From: Sedimentisphaerales bacterium
GTDB lineage: Bacteria > Planctomycetota > Phycisphaerae > Sedimentisphaerales > SM23-30
Assembly (NCBI GenBank): GCA_016928435.1
Contig: JAFGKT010000008.1
Span: 1-64,000, forward strand
Reading direction: 5' to 3'
DNA length: 64,000 nt
Under the pieces are notes generated by a model. It worked only from the letters and a program-made list of their open reading frames with translations. It made no database searches and was not told the DNA's origin. A program made the position numbers and the translations under genes. Positions 14,892-24,128 of the stretch are shown here, piece after piece (within the stretch, counting starts at the first letter, position 1; each line of letters starts with the position of its first letter).

Positions 14892-17564
14892 ATGATAAAA
14901 CGATTGATTATATTTTTGTTGGTGGGGTTAAGTTGTGGTTTGGTTTTTGGTCAGGTTGATGAGGGGGGTGATGAGTTATGGACGGCGCAGGAGATACGAC
15001 TGGTTGATCGTCCTGGGGAGATAGTAGCGATATTGCCTAACGGAATGACGGCTATAGTGCGTGAGAACCATACGGCACCGGTGGCGGCGGTGCGTCTGCA
15101 CGTTCGGGCGGGGAGCATTTATGAACAGGAGCATCTAGGGGCGGGCATGAGTCATTTGTTTGAGCATTTGCTGGCAGGCGGTGAGACTAGAGACAGAAGT
15201 GAAGAGGAATCTCGCCAGTTGATCGAGCAGATAGGGGCGCGATTCAACGCTTATACGAGCAAGGCGCAAACGTGTTATTTTTTGACGGTGCCGGCTGAGC
15301 ATGTGGGTCAGGCGTTGAACTTGGTGGCGGGTTGGGTAACGCGTCCGACGTTTCCGCAGGACGCGTTCGAGCGTGAATGGGGCGTGGTGCAGCGAGAGTT
15401 GGAGATGGGCGCGAGCGATCCGGACAGGTATTTGTGGAAGTTGTTTGATGAAGTGCGTTATCATGTTCATCCGGGGCGTTATCCGGTGATAGGTCATCAA
15501 GCGATAGTTCAGCAGTTGACACGGGAAGATATTTTGGCGTATTACGACCGGATGTATGTGCCGGACAATTGCGTGGTTGCGGTTGTGGGGCATATTAACG
15601 CTGAAGCGATGCTGGAGCAGATAAAGCGGGAATTCAGTGACTTTACGCGTCGGGGCAGAAGTGAAGCGGTATTGCCTATCGAGCCTCCGATAACTTCGCC
15701 GCGGCGTGTGGTGCAGGTTTTTGAGGCGATGGAAGGGCCCGCGGAGATGGTTATTGGGTTTCCGTCGTTTTCTTTGCAGCACGAGGATTTGTACGCGCTG
15801 GACACTTTGGCGAACATAATGGGGGGCGGGCGCAGCAGTAGGCTGTATCGGCGGTTGGTTGAAGGGGAAGATCAGTTGGCGTTGAGTGTTTGGGCGGGGA
15901 ACTATACGCCTGACTGGGCGGAAGGGACGTTTGAGATTCAATGCACGGTGATGCCTGACAAGGTTGAAGCGACGGAGACTGCGGTTTGGGAAATTATAAA
16001 CGATATCGCAGAGAATGGGGTAACAGAAGAAGAATTGGCGCGGGCGAAGCAGCGTTTGGCTGGTGATCATATTCGTTCGCATCAAACGGCAGAGCAACAA
16101 GCTGATACCATGGCGCGGGATTATTTGGCGACGGGTGATGCGCATTTCAGCGATCACTACATTGAGAATATGCAAGAGGTGACACGGGACGAGGTTCAAG
16201 AGATGGCGCGGCAGTATCTGCGGGCGGAGCGTCAGATAACGGTGGTTTTGACGCCTGTGGCGCTGCCTCGCGCGGCTGAGGAGGCCGCGGCGCAGACGAG
16301 CGATAGTCCGATTCGGCGGATTGTGCTGGAGAACGGTTTGCGGGTGCTTTTGCGGCGTAATACGAGTGTGCCCTTGGTGAACATGCAGTTTTATGTTTTG
16401 GGCGGGCTGTTGGACGAGACGGACGAAAATAACGGTTTGACGAATCTGATGGTGCATTTGAGTACTCGAGGCACCGAGGACATGAACGCACAAGAGATCG
16501 CTCAGTATTTTGACAGTATAGGAGGGGCGTTATCGGCAGGCTGCGGAAACAATACGTTTTTCTATACGAGTGAAGTGCTTTCGGGGGATTTCGCGGAGGC
16601 GTTTGGAGTTTATAGTGAAGTGATATTGTCGCCGACGTTTCCGGAGAATGAGTTGGAAATGCTGCGCGAACAAATTTTGGCGGGTATAGCGCAGATATCG
16701 AACTCATGGGGCGCGGCGGGTGACCGGTACTTTAGAGAGCATTTCTTTACGCGGAGTCCATACCATAGACTGCGGTACGGGACAGCGGAAGCGGTTGGAG
16801 CGATAGAACGTGATGACATATTGGCGTTTCATAGTGAGCATTTGGTGGGGTCGCGGGCGGTGCTGACGATATTCGGTGATATTGATTTGGAGGCTACAGA
16901 GGCATTGGTGCGGGATACGTTCCAGTATATGGCTCGTGGTGAGGCGTTTGATACGCAGCGTTTTGCGGTGGATTTGCCTAACGAGGAGCCGCGATTGTTT
17001 GTGTCGGAGACGCCGAAAGAAGGCGCGGTTTTGCATGTTGGATTTCCGGGGATAACGTTGAGTAATGTTGAAGATAGGTACGCGTTGGATGTGATGCAGC
17101 AGATAGTGGGCAGCAATACCGGTTGGCTTCACGAAGAACTGCGGGGGCGGGGTTTGGTGTATTATGCTTGGGGGATTAATTTCGCGGGTTTGGTGCCGGG
17201 CTATTTCGCGGTGACTTCGCAGTGCGAAGCGGATCAGGTAAGCCAGGTTATATCGGTGATACAAGAAAATCTGAACCGCGCAGCACGGGGTGAGTTTACC
17301 GAAGCGGAAGTTGCACGGGCAAAAAGCCAGTTGGTGAACTCGGAAGTGCTGGATAAGCAGACAAACGCGGACATGGCGACGAGCGCGGCGCTGGATGAAC
17401 TTTATGGGTTTGGTTACGATTGGGGCGAGCATAACGCCGATCGGATAATGGCGGTGACATTGGCGGATGTGCAGCGGGTGGCGAATCAGTATTTGAATTC
17501 GGTGCCGGCCACGATAACGATATTGACCAGTGATCCGGATGCGCTGCAGGAAGATGTGGAATAA
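14892..17564 (+). CDS. exported M16 (pitrilysin-type) two-domain peptidase
   Basis: 890 residues. ATG 14892 follows AAGGA and begins a signal peptide (MIKRLIIFLLVGLSCGLVFG). The first M16 half carries the inverted zinc motif HLFEH at 88-92 with a downstream glutamate region (EREWGVVQREL). The second half, from about residue 465, repeats the fold but lacks HxxEH, having LMVHLSTRG instead. This active-plus-inactive pairing is usual in periplasmic M16 proteins, which form a clamshell that degrades peptides. The gene is preceded by a family B element and followed by a family D repeat. Confidence 0.93.
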   Translation: MIKRLIIFLLVGLSCGLVFGQVDEGGDELWTAQEIRLVDRPGEIVAILPNGMTAIVRENHTAPVAAVRLHVRAGSIYEQEHLGAGMSHLFEHLLAGGETRDRSEEESRQLIEQIGARFNAYTSKAQTCYFLTVPAEHVGQALNLVAGWVTRPTFPQDAFEREWGVVQRELEMGASDPDRYLWKLFDEVRYHVHPGRYPVIGHQAIVQQLTREDILAYYDRMYVPDNCVVAVVGHINAEAMLEQIKREFSDFTRRGRSEAVLPIEPPITSPRRVVQVFEAMEGPAEMVIGFPSFSLQHEDLYALDTLANIMGGGRSSRLYRRLVEGEDQLALSVWAGNYTPDWAEGTFEIQCTVMPDKVEATETAVWEIINDIAENGVTEEELARAKQRLAGDHIRSHQTAEQQADTMARDYLATGDAHFSDHYIENMQEVTRDEVQEMARQYLRAERQITVVLTPVALPRAAEEAAAQTSDSPIRRIVLENGLRVLLRRNTSVPLVNMQFYVLGGLLDETDENNGLTNLMVHLSTRGTEDMNAQEIAQYFDSIGGALSAGCGNNTFFYTSEVLSGDFAEAFGVYSEVILSPTFPENELEMLREQILAGIAQISNSWGAAGDRYFREHFFTRSPYHRLRYGTAEAVGAIERDDILAFHSEHLVGSRAVLTIFGDIDLEATEALVRDTFQYMARGEAFDTQRFAVDLPNEEPRLFVSETPKEGAVLHVGFPGITLSNVEDRYALDVMQQIVGSNTGWLHEELRGRGLVYYAWGINFAGLVPGYFAVTSQCEADQVSQVISVIQENLNRAARGEFTEAEVARAKSQLVNSEVLDKQTNADMATSAALDELYGFGYDWGEHNADRIMAVTLADVQRVANQYLNSVPATITILTSDPDALQEDVE

Positions 17565-17575
17565 ATGCGGAATAC

Positions 17576-17607
17576 GAACCACGAATGGGCACTAATATTC
17601 GCGAATA
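17576..17607 (+). repeat. dispersed repeat family D, copy 1
   Basis: GAACCACGAATGGGCACTAA then TATTCGCGAATA. Related copies are at 18357-18390 and, on the minus strand, 56634-56671. It lies directly after the M16 peptidase stop. Confidence 0.6.
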
Positions 17608-17650
17608 GGAATTAGTTTGCCAAAGGCGGGTTGTTGGAGTTGATGGTTTT

Positions 17651-18388
17651 ATGGTTAGTGGAGGGTTGGCGTTGCGGATTGGGATAACGATGAATTTGCG
17701 AGGTGAGGGGACGGGGGATGAGCAGGTTTATTTGGATCAGCGTTATGTTGATTATGTGCATGGTGGGGGCGCGACGGTGGTGCCGATTATTGTTAGTCGG
17801 GACGCGGAGCGGTTGGGGGCGGTGCTGGATGCGGTGAGCGGGGTGGTGTTTAGCGGGGGGTATGATTTGGATGCGGCGCTTTGGGGTGAGACGATGCACG
17901 AGCAAAGTATTCAGGTGTCGCGAAAGAGGCAGGAAGGGGAGTTATTGCTTTATGAATTGGTGCGGCGGCGGGGGTTGCCGGTGTTGGGGATATGTTTGGG
18001 AATGCAGTTGATGAATGTGGCTGAGGGTGGGAGTATTCATCAGCATGTGCCGGACTTGGGGCTGGGGGTGGTGCATCAGGTGGAAGGTGAGAAAGTGACG
18101 CATGAGATTGAGTTAGCGGGGAAGCTGCGGGATTGGTTGGGATGTAAGCGGGCAACGGTGAACAGTTATCATCATCAGAGTGTGAATAAGTTAGGTAAGG
18201 GATTGAGGGGGGCGGCGTGGAGCGGGGATGGTTTAGCGGAGGCGATTGAAGGTGAGGGCGATGGTTTCTTATTGGGACTGCAGTGGCATCCGGAACGGGA
18301 TATGGATGATGAGGTGAGCAGGGTGATTAGGGCGAGGTTTTTGGCGGCGGCTGCGGAGAGAGAACCACTAATTGGCACTAATCACTAA
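17651..18388 (+). CDS. class I glutamine amidotransferase-like hydrolase (peptidase C26)
   Basis: 245 residues of the PuuD type, which hydrolyse gamma-glutamyl bonds (for example gamma-glutamyl-GABA). Nucleophile C115 lies in GICLGMQL; H213 and E215 lie in QWHPER; the oxyanion region FSGGYDLD is present. The start is uncertain: ATG 17651 has a distant GGAG, whereas TTG 17672 follows GGAGG by seven bases and would begin at RIGIT, the usual family opening. The last nine codons (REPLIGTNH) come from a dispersed repeat at 18357-18390, so the native C-terminus was altered. The substrate in this organism is unknown. Confidence 0.85.
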   Translation: MVSGGLALRIGITMNLRGEGTGDEQVYLDQRYVDYVHGGGATVVPIIVSRDAERLGAVLDAVSGVVFSGGYDLDAALWGETMHEQSIQVSRKRQEGELLLYELVRRRGLPVLGICLGMQLMNVAEGGSIHQHVPDLGLGVVHQVEGEKVTHEIELAGKLRDWLGCKRATVNSYHHQSVNKLGKGLRGAAWSGDGLAEAIEGEGDGFLLGLQWHPERDMDDEVSRVIRARFLAAAAEREPLIGTNH

Positions 18389-18390
18389 TT
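18357..18390 (+). repeat. dispersed repeat family D, copy 2
   Basis: AGAGAACCACTAATTGGCAC followed by TAATCACTAATT. It overlaps the last codons and stop of the C26 hydrolase gene and resembles 17576-17607 and the minus strand of 56634-56671. Confidence 0.6.
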
Positions 18391-18635
18391 TAAGATTAGC
18401 TGCCACGCGAAGGTACAGGGGGCATTAGTCGAGGGGGCAGAGGGTGGTTATATGAGGATAAAGGGGGATATGGTTAAATTGTGATTATAAATGCGAACTT
18501 TGCTTGCCTGAGAAGGGTTTATAAGTTATATTGTAGGCTTATTGTGGCAAGGTGTAGGTTAGTTAAAGTTTGGGGTGTCGGCAGCGATGCTGACTGGTTT
18601 TGAAGCGGGGGAAGTGGATTATTATTCCAAGATAT

Positions 18636-19973
18636 ATGAAAGTTAAACGGTATAACAATATGCCTGGAAAGATACATAATTGGATACGGGGGCTGCCTGG
18701 TGGGGTGGCGAAGCTGGACAAGCAGGTGCGTAAGCTCAACAGCAATTTGAGCAGTGTACATACGACGACGCAGTTGCTGACCGGGCCTATGCAACTGGAG
18801 CAGGTTTTGGAAATCGTATCGAAGACCATTACTGACGCTTTGGGAGTTGACGCGGCTGCTATTCGTCTGCTGGACGCTGAGCATGGTACGTTGGAGTTGA
18901 AGGCGACGTATGGGCTGAGCGAGGCTTACCGGAACAAGGGGCCTGTCAGCGTAGCGCAGAGTGAATTGAATTTGCGGATACTGAACGGCGAGACGGTTGT
19001 GGTTTATGACATGCAGTCGGATTCTCACTTTCAGAAGTACCATGACCAAGTGGTAGCTGAGGGGCTGGTGAGCAATCTGAGCATACCGCTGCGTTATCAC
19101 GATAGGGGCATAGGCTTTTTGCGGCTGTACACGAGACGACCTCGGCGTTTCAGCAAGAATGATATTTCGCTGGCGCAAACAGTGGCGATGCAGTCGGCCG
19201 CGGCGATAGAAAACGCGCGTTTGTACAGCGAAGCGCTGGAAGGCGAACGCATGGCACGGCAGGTGCGCTTGGCGGGGGTGGTGCAAAGGCATCTGATACC
19301 TAAGTCGTCTCCGAAGTTGGAAGGTTACGACTTGGCGGGGCAGTATGTGCCTTGTTACGACGTGGGGGGCGATCTGTATGATTACGTGGTAACAGGTGAC
19401 GGCAGGTTGGTGTTGATTATCGGTGACGTGATGGGCAAGGGTGTGCCGGCGAGTTTGGCGATGGCGTCGGTGCGTTCGAGCATTCGGGCGTTTTCGGAGT
19501 TTTTGAAGTCGCCTGAGGAGATGGTCAAGCGAGTGAACCGGATGTTCTGCCGGGACACGATAGAAGGGGAATTCGCGACGCTTTTTTGCGCGAATTTGGA
19601 ATTGGCGACCGGTAAAATGAGCTATTGCAACGCGGGACACAATTATCCGCTGTTGTTTAGGGGCGATGAGGTTATCGAACTGCGAACGGGCGGAACGATT
19701 TTGGGTGTGAACCGAGAGCTGGAATACGAAGCTGGGGAGATTGAGATGCAGGGCGGGGATTTTCTGCTGCTCTATACGGATGGTTTGGCGGAGGCGGTGA
19801 ATTTTGAGCGGGAACCGTTCGGGGTGGAGCGGATAGTGCAGGCGGTGCGGGATTCGCGGCATCTGCCGGCGGAGCAGGCGACGCGGAATATTCTTTGGAC
19901 GATGCGGAAGTTTACGGGTCTGACGCGGCGGTTTGACGATACTGCGGTGATCGCGTTGAAGCGAGACGAATAA
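18636..19973 (+). CDS. GAF-SpoIIE (RsbU-like) serine phosphatase
   Basis: 445 residues from ATG 18636; TTG 18600 and ATG 18660 are alternatives and none has a clear ribosome-binding site. A GAF domain occupies about residues 50-205. A PP2C/SpoIIE phosphatase domain follows from about 220, with GGDLYDY, GDVMGKGVPASLAMA, YTDGLAEA and the final DDTAVIAL, the metal-binding set. Such proteins dephosphorylate anti-anti-sigma factors in partner-switching cascades; no STAS or RsbW-like gene is adjacent. The sensor is the GAF domain, ligand unknown. Confidence 0.93.
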   Translation: MKVKRYNNMPGKIHNWIRGLPGGVAKLDKQVRKLNSNLSSVHTTTQLLTGPMQLEQVLEIVSKTITDALGVDAAAIRLLDAEHGTLELKATYGLSEAYRNKGPVSVAQSELNLRILNGETVVVYDMQSDSHFQKYHDQVVAEGLVSNLSIPLRYHDRGIGFLRLYTRRPRRFSKNDISLAQTVAMQSAAAIENARLYSEALEGERMARQVRLAGVVQRHLIPKSSPKLEGYDLAGQYVPCYDVGGDLYDYVVTGDGRLVLIIGDVMGKGVPASLAMASVRSSIRAFSEFLKSPEEMVKRVNRMFCRDTIEGEFATLFCANLELATGKMSYCNAGHNYPLLFRGDEVIELRTGGTILGVNRELEYEAGEIEMQGGDFLLLYTDGLAEAVNFEREPFGVERIVQAVRDSRHLPAEQATRNILWTMRKFTGLTRRFDDTAVIALKRDE

Positions 19974-20244
19974 CGTAAACTTTTTTATGACAGACACTAA
20001 GGGAGGTCAGGGAGCTTAGTCGGCAGATTTCGCAGATTTTAGATTTGCCAGAGGCAAGTATTAAGCACAGGGGGACTGGTCGTGAATATAATGGGGGCGA
20101 TTGGTCGGGGATTTTTTCATGACGGGTGGAGTGGTTTGGGGTATATTAATTAGTTTGCTCGGGTTTTGTTGAATTTCCTTGGAGATTCGTGAGTTCACTC
20201 GGATTTTGAGTCAAGTTTTGACATTTGTGATATAGGAGTTAGTT

Positions 20245-21912
20245 ATGCGATCAGATGCAGTCAAGAAGGGTTTTGAGCGGGCGCCGCATAGAGGGTTGTT
20301 GAAGGCTTGCGGGATCAAAGATGAAGATATGGGTAAGCCGTTCATCGCGATTGCCAATAGTTATGTTGATATCATCCCGGGTCATGTGCATCTGAACGAG
20401 GTGGGGCAAGAGATGAAGCGGATTGTGCGCGAGGCTGGGGGCGTGCCTTTTGTGTTCAATACAATTGGAATTTGTGACGGGGTGGCGATGGGGCACACGG
20501 GTATGAAGTACTCGTTGGCCAGCCGGGAGATCATCGCGGATAGTGTAGAGACGATGGTTCGGGCCCATTGTTTTGATGGGATGATCTGCATACCGAACTG
20601 TGACAAGATTATACCGGGTATGGTAATGGCGGCGATGCGGCTTGACATACCGACGATATTTGTGAGCGGCGGGCCGATGATGGCTGGCAAGATGCCTGAC
20701 GGTAAGACGGTGGATTTGATCAGTATTTTTGAAGGGGTGGCGAAATACAACAAAGGTGAAATAAACGACAAGCAGTTGAAGGAACTGGAAGACAATGGTT
20801 GTCCGGGTTGCGGAAGCTGTTCGGGGATGTTTACAGCTAATAGTATGAATTGTTTGTGTGAGGCGGTGGGCTTGGCGCTGCCTGGCAATGGTACGATACC
20901 GGCGGTGGATCCACGGCGTAAGGAGCTGTACAAAGCGGCTGGAAGTAAGATAATGGAGCTGGTGGAAAAGGATATTAAGCCGAGTGATATTGTGACTTTG
21001 GATTCGCTGGATAACGCGCTGGCTTTGGATGTGGCAATGGGCGGTTCGACCAATACGGTGCTGCATACGCTGGCGATCGCGCACGAAGCGGGTATCGCTT
21101 ATGATTTGGATCGTATAAATGGCATCGCGCAAAAGTGCCCGAATATATGTAAGGTTTCGCCCTCTTGCGATTATCACATTGAGGATGTGGACAAGGCTGG
21201 AGGTATAAGCGCGATTCTGCATGAGATTTCACAGATCAAGGGTTTGCTGCATACCGATTGCCTAACGGTAACGGGTAAGACGTTGGGCGAGAATATCGCC
21301 GGCGCTGAGAGCAAGGACCGTGATTGCATTCGCAGCTTGGATAACGCGTATTCAGCTAAGGGCGGTTTGGCGATACTGAAGGGTAACCTGGCGCCGAACG
21401 GCGGGGTGGTAAAGAGCGCCGGCGTCGCTAAGAGTATGTTGGTGCATTCGGGGCCCGCGGTGATATTCGAGAGCCAGGAAGAAGCCTGCGAAGGGATATT
21501 GGCTGGTAAGGTGAAGGCTGGCGATGTGGTTGTGATTCGCTACGAAGGGCCTCGGGGCGGTCCTGGTATGCAAGAGATGCTTAGTCCGACGAGTTATATT
21601 ATGGGCGCCGGGCTGGGCGAGAGCGTGGCGCTGATTACAGATGGTCGTTTCAGCGGCGGTACACGCGGGGCGTGCATTGGGCATATTAGTCCGGAAGCGG
21701 CGGCGGGTGGCCCGATCGGGTTGCTGCGCGACGGTGACATTATCGAGATCGATATACCGAATAATAGTTTGTCGGTGAAGCTGACGGACGCGGAATTGGT
21801 GGAGCGCAAAAAGAGTTGGAAGGCGCCGCAGCCGCGGATCAATTATGGTGCGTTGGGTAAGTACGCTTCGATGGCTTGTTCGGCGGATACCGGCGCGGTG
21901 GTTCAATGGTGA
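20245..21912 (+). CDS. ilvD: dihydroxy-acid dehydratase
   Basis: 555 residues, the normal family length. Iron-sulfur cysteines are in place: C119 in NCDKIIPGM and C186, C189 and C192 in [11 protein letters not shown]. It catalyses the dehydration of dihydroxyisovalerate and dihydroxymethylvalerate in valine and isoleucine synthesis. TAGGAG lies eight bases before the ATG. No other ilv or leu gene is close. The 270 bases upstream hold no leader peptide or T-box that I could recognise. Confidence 0.97.
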   Translation: MRSDAVKKGFERAPHRGLLKACGIKDEDMGKPFIAIANSYVDIIPGHVHLNEVGQEMKRIVREAGGVPFVFNTIGICDGVAMGHTGMKYSLASREIIADSVETMVRAHCFDGMICIPNCDKIIPGMVMAAMRLDIPTIFVSGGPMMAGKMPDGKTVDLISIFEGVAKYNKGEINDKQLKELEDNGCPGCGSCSGMFTANSMNCLCEAVGLALPGNGTIPAVDPRRKELYKAAGSKIMELVEKDIKPSDIVTLDSLDNALALDVAMGGSTNTVLHTLAIAHEAGIAYDLDRINGIAQKCPNICKVSPSCDYHIEDVDKAGGISAILHEISQIKGLLHTDCLTVTGKTLGENIAGAESKDRDCIRSLDNAYSAKGGLAILKGNLAPNGGVVKSAGVAKSMLVHSGPAVIFESQEEACEGILAGKVKAGDVVVIRYEGPRGGPGMQEMLSPTSYIMGAGLGESVALITDGRFSGGTRGACIGHISPEAAAGGPIGLLRDGDIIEIDIPNNSLSVKLTDAELVERKKSWKAPQPRINYGALGKYASMACSADTGAVVQW

Positions 21913-21958
21913 TCGCACTGATAGATTGATCAACGATTGCTGAATAGGAAATGATGTT

Positions 21959-23506
21959 TTGCAGTTAACGGTAATACTGGCTGTGATGCTGGCGATGTTG
22001 GTCGGCTATGGTGTGGACTTGGATGCGCCGCCGAGCTTGGGTTGGCATCAGGTGGTCAGCGCCTTGGCGGGGGTGCTGTTCATCGCTTGGGCGATGTTTC
22101 GCTGGTCGAGTCAGCGGTTGCTTAAGTATTTGGTTCGGCAGGAAGAGTCTGAAGAAGGCCCGGGGCGGTTGCCCGGCAGGGTGGAGTTGGGGATGCGGGC
22201 GTTGAATTTGGCGGCGTTCGTGATGCTGCTGATTTACGGGGGTTGGGCGGATTGGGTGGTGCGTTATTGCCAACCGAGGCAAGTTGAGATATTGGTGATT
22301 AGGGCGGTGATACTGATTGGGCCTTTTGTGCTTTTGGAATTGTTGCGGTTGTGGTGTTTTTATCCGGTGAATCGTCATATTCGCGAGCATGTGGTTTTTG
22401 GTCAGTTGAGCATGGGGCTGGCGGCTCGGCCGGTCTGGTCGAGGGGGCAATATATGTTGTTCAACGTGCGGCATGGTGTTTTGATTTTGTTGCTGCCGAT
22501 CTTGTGCATGTTGGCTTTGCAAGATGTGATATCGGTTTTTGGGCCTTGGCTTTACGGGGCTGTTACGGGGCGGACGGGCGATAGGACTTATGAGGTTGTG
22601 TCGAATGTGGCATCGGGCGGAGCGATAGTGATGGTGTTTGTGTTGGCGCCGTTTATTTTGCGGTTGGTTTGGCAAACGAGGGCGCTGCCGAGCGGGCCTT
22701 TGCGGAGGAAGTTGGAGAGTTTTTGCCGAAGGCTGTCGTTGCGGCATCGTGATATTTTGCTTTGGGATACTTACAGCGCGGTGGGTAACGCGGCGGTAAT
22801 GGGCGTTTGGGGCAAGGTGCGGTATGTGCTGCTGAGTGACGCGTTGATCGAGAATATGCCGGACGAGCAGATCGAAGCGGTGTTTGGGCATGAAGCGGGC
22901 CATGTGCGTTATTGGCATATTCCGTTTTTGGTGGGATTTGTGGCGGCTTCGAGCTTGTTGGCGGGGGCGGTAATGGAAGGGCTGCTGCAATTGAGGGATC
23001 AGCTGGCGGAGCATGTCAGTTGGGTGGCGGCATGGGGTGATTGGATGTTGATATTGCCGGCGGGGTTGTTGGGAATCGGTTGGCTGCTGCTTTTTGGTTG
23101 GGTATCGCGACGGTTCGAGCGGCAGGCGGATGTGTACGGCGCGATGGCGGCGGGGGCGTTGGCGGAACAGGCTGACAATAATGAGAGCGATGATGAAAGT
23201 GAGAAGCCTTTGCGGTTGGTCGAGACCGACAAGACGTTGAGCCAATATGGCGCGGCAGTGATGGCGGCGGCTTTGCGACGAATCGCGCTGCTGAACGGGG
23301 TGGCGATGGAGGCACGGTCGTGGCGGCACTCGAGTATTAGTTCGCGGATGAAGTTTTTGCAGGGATTGGCGCAAGAGCCGGGAGCGCTGGGGCGGTTTAT
23401 GCGATTGGTGGTTCGTGTGAAAGTGGGGATTATTTTGGCGTTGGCGGCGGGGATTGTGGTTTGGGTTTTGATGTATAAGTATGTGCCGGGCGCAGCGGGG
23501 GAATAA
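21959..23506 (+). CDS. membrane M48 family zinc peptidase
   Basis: 515 residues. At least four hydrophobic segments occupy the first 240 residues, followed by the zinc motif HEAGH (311-315) and then more membrane helices, the last at the C-terminus. This layout fits Ste24/HtpX-like M48 peptidases, which degrade or process membrane proteins. The start is TTG 21959, with AGGAAATGA seven bases upstream; there is no ATG in a suitable place in this frame. It begins 46 bases after ilvD and its end is followed within 35 bases by acpS, so the three may be co-transcribed. Confidence 0.88.
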   Translation: MQLTVILAVMLAMLVGYGVDLDAPPSLGWHQVVSALAGVLFIAWAMFRWSSQRLLKYLVRQEESEEGPGRLPGRVELGMRALNLAAFVMLLIYGGWADWVVRYCQPRQVEILVIRAVILIGPFVLLELLRLWCFYPVNRHIREHVVFGQLSMGLAARPVWSRGQYMLFNVRHGVLILLLPILCMLALQDVISVFGPWLYGAVTGRTGDRTYEVVSNVASGGAIVMVFVLAPFILRLVWQTRALPSGPLRRKLESFCRRLSLRHRDILLWDTYSAVGNAAVMGVWGKVRYVLLSDALIENMPDEQIEAVFGHEAGHVRYWHIPFLVGFVAASSLLAGAVMEGLLQLRDQLAEHVSWVAAWGDWMLILPAGLLGIGWLLLFGWVSRRFERQADVYGAMAAGALAEQADNNESDDESEKPLRLVETDKTLSQYGAAVMAAALRRIALLNGVAMEARSWRHSSISSRMKFLQGLAQEPGALGRFMRLVVRVKVGIILALAAGIVVWVLMYKYVPGAAGE

Positions 23507-23537
23507 GGCGACGACGGCGATACGATATAGGTGGATT

Positions 23538-23951
23538 ATGCGAGTTATTTGTCACGGAATAGATTTGGTGGACTGCAAGCGGATCGCGGAACTCAAAGAG
23601 CGACACGGCGCGCGGTTTATCGATAGAGTTTATACTCCGGCGGAGCAGGCGTACAGCAGGAAACATCGATACGAGATCGAACGGCTCAGCGGACGGTTCG
23701 CGGTGAAAGAAGCAGTGATGAAGATGATCGGTACCGGTTGGCAGAATGGTGTTAGCTGGACGGATATCGAGACGCGTAACGACCCGTTGGGTAAACCGGT
23801 GGTGGAGCTACGCGGGGTGATCGCGGAGCTGGCGGCAGAGATGGGGATTAAACAGATTAGCGTGAGTATTACACATACGAGTGATCTGGCGGTGGCGTCG
23901 GCGATTGCATTGGGAGAGGATAACGGCGGCGAATCGCCGCGGATAGATTGA
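23538..23951 (+). CDS. acpS: holo-[acyl-carrier-protein] synthase
   Basis: 137 residues. Start ATG 23538 follows AGGTGG. Motifs are GIDLVD near the N-terminus and RFAVKEAVMK for magnesium/CoA binding, ending in SVSITHTSDLAVASAIA. It transfers phosphopantetheine from CoA to acyl carrier protein. The final nine codons (NGGESPRID) and the stop belong to a direct repeat whose second copy lies downstream at 24031-24112, so the C-terminal tail is repeat-derived. Confidence 0.93.
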   Translation: MRVICHGIDLVDCKRIAELKERHGARFIDRVYTPAEQAYSRKHRYEIERLSGRFAVKEAVMKMIGTGWQNGVSWTDIETRNDPLGKPVVELRGVIAELAAEMGIKQISVSITHTSDLAVASAIALGEDNGGESPRID

Positions 23952-24112
23952 CCAACGGTGGTTGGTTGGAGAAAGACGCTTCCGTTGGGCGCTGCGGCAA
24001 GAAAGCATAAGAGTTAAGATAGTTTTGATGACGGTGGCGAATCGCCGCGGATAGATTGACCAACGGTGGTTGGTTCGAGAAAGAAGTTCCAGTTGGTCAC
24101 TACCGCAAGGAA
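23923..24112 (+). repeat. pair of imperfect direct repeats, period 108
   Basis: Copy 1 (23923-24001) and copy 2 (24031-24112) share a nearly perfect first 45 bases (GGCGAATCGCCGCGGATAGA, TTGACCAACGGTGGTTGGTT) and a weaker remainder ending in CGCAAG or CGGCAAG. Each opens with the small palindrome GGCGAATCGCC. Copy 1 contains the end of acpS; copy 2 ends 16 bases before mnmG. Confidence 0.85.
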
Positions 24113-24128
24113 TTAGAAGATATATTTG

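Noticed and set aside
18519..19997. Long open frame antisense to the SpoIIE phosphatase gene (and similar antisense frames across 13.7-30 kb)
   Set aside because: The sense strand has clear catalytic motifs; the antisense translations are Arg/His/Pro-rich shadows.
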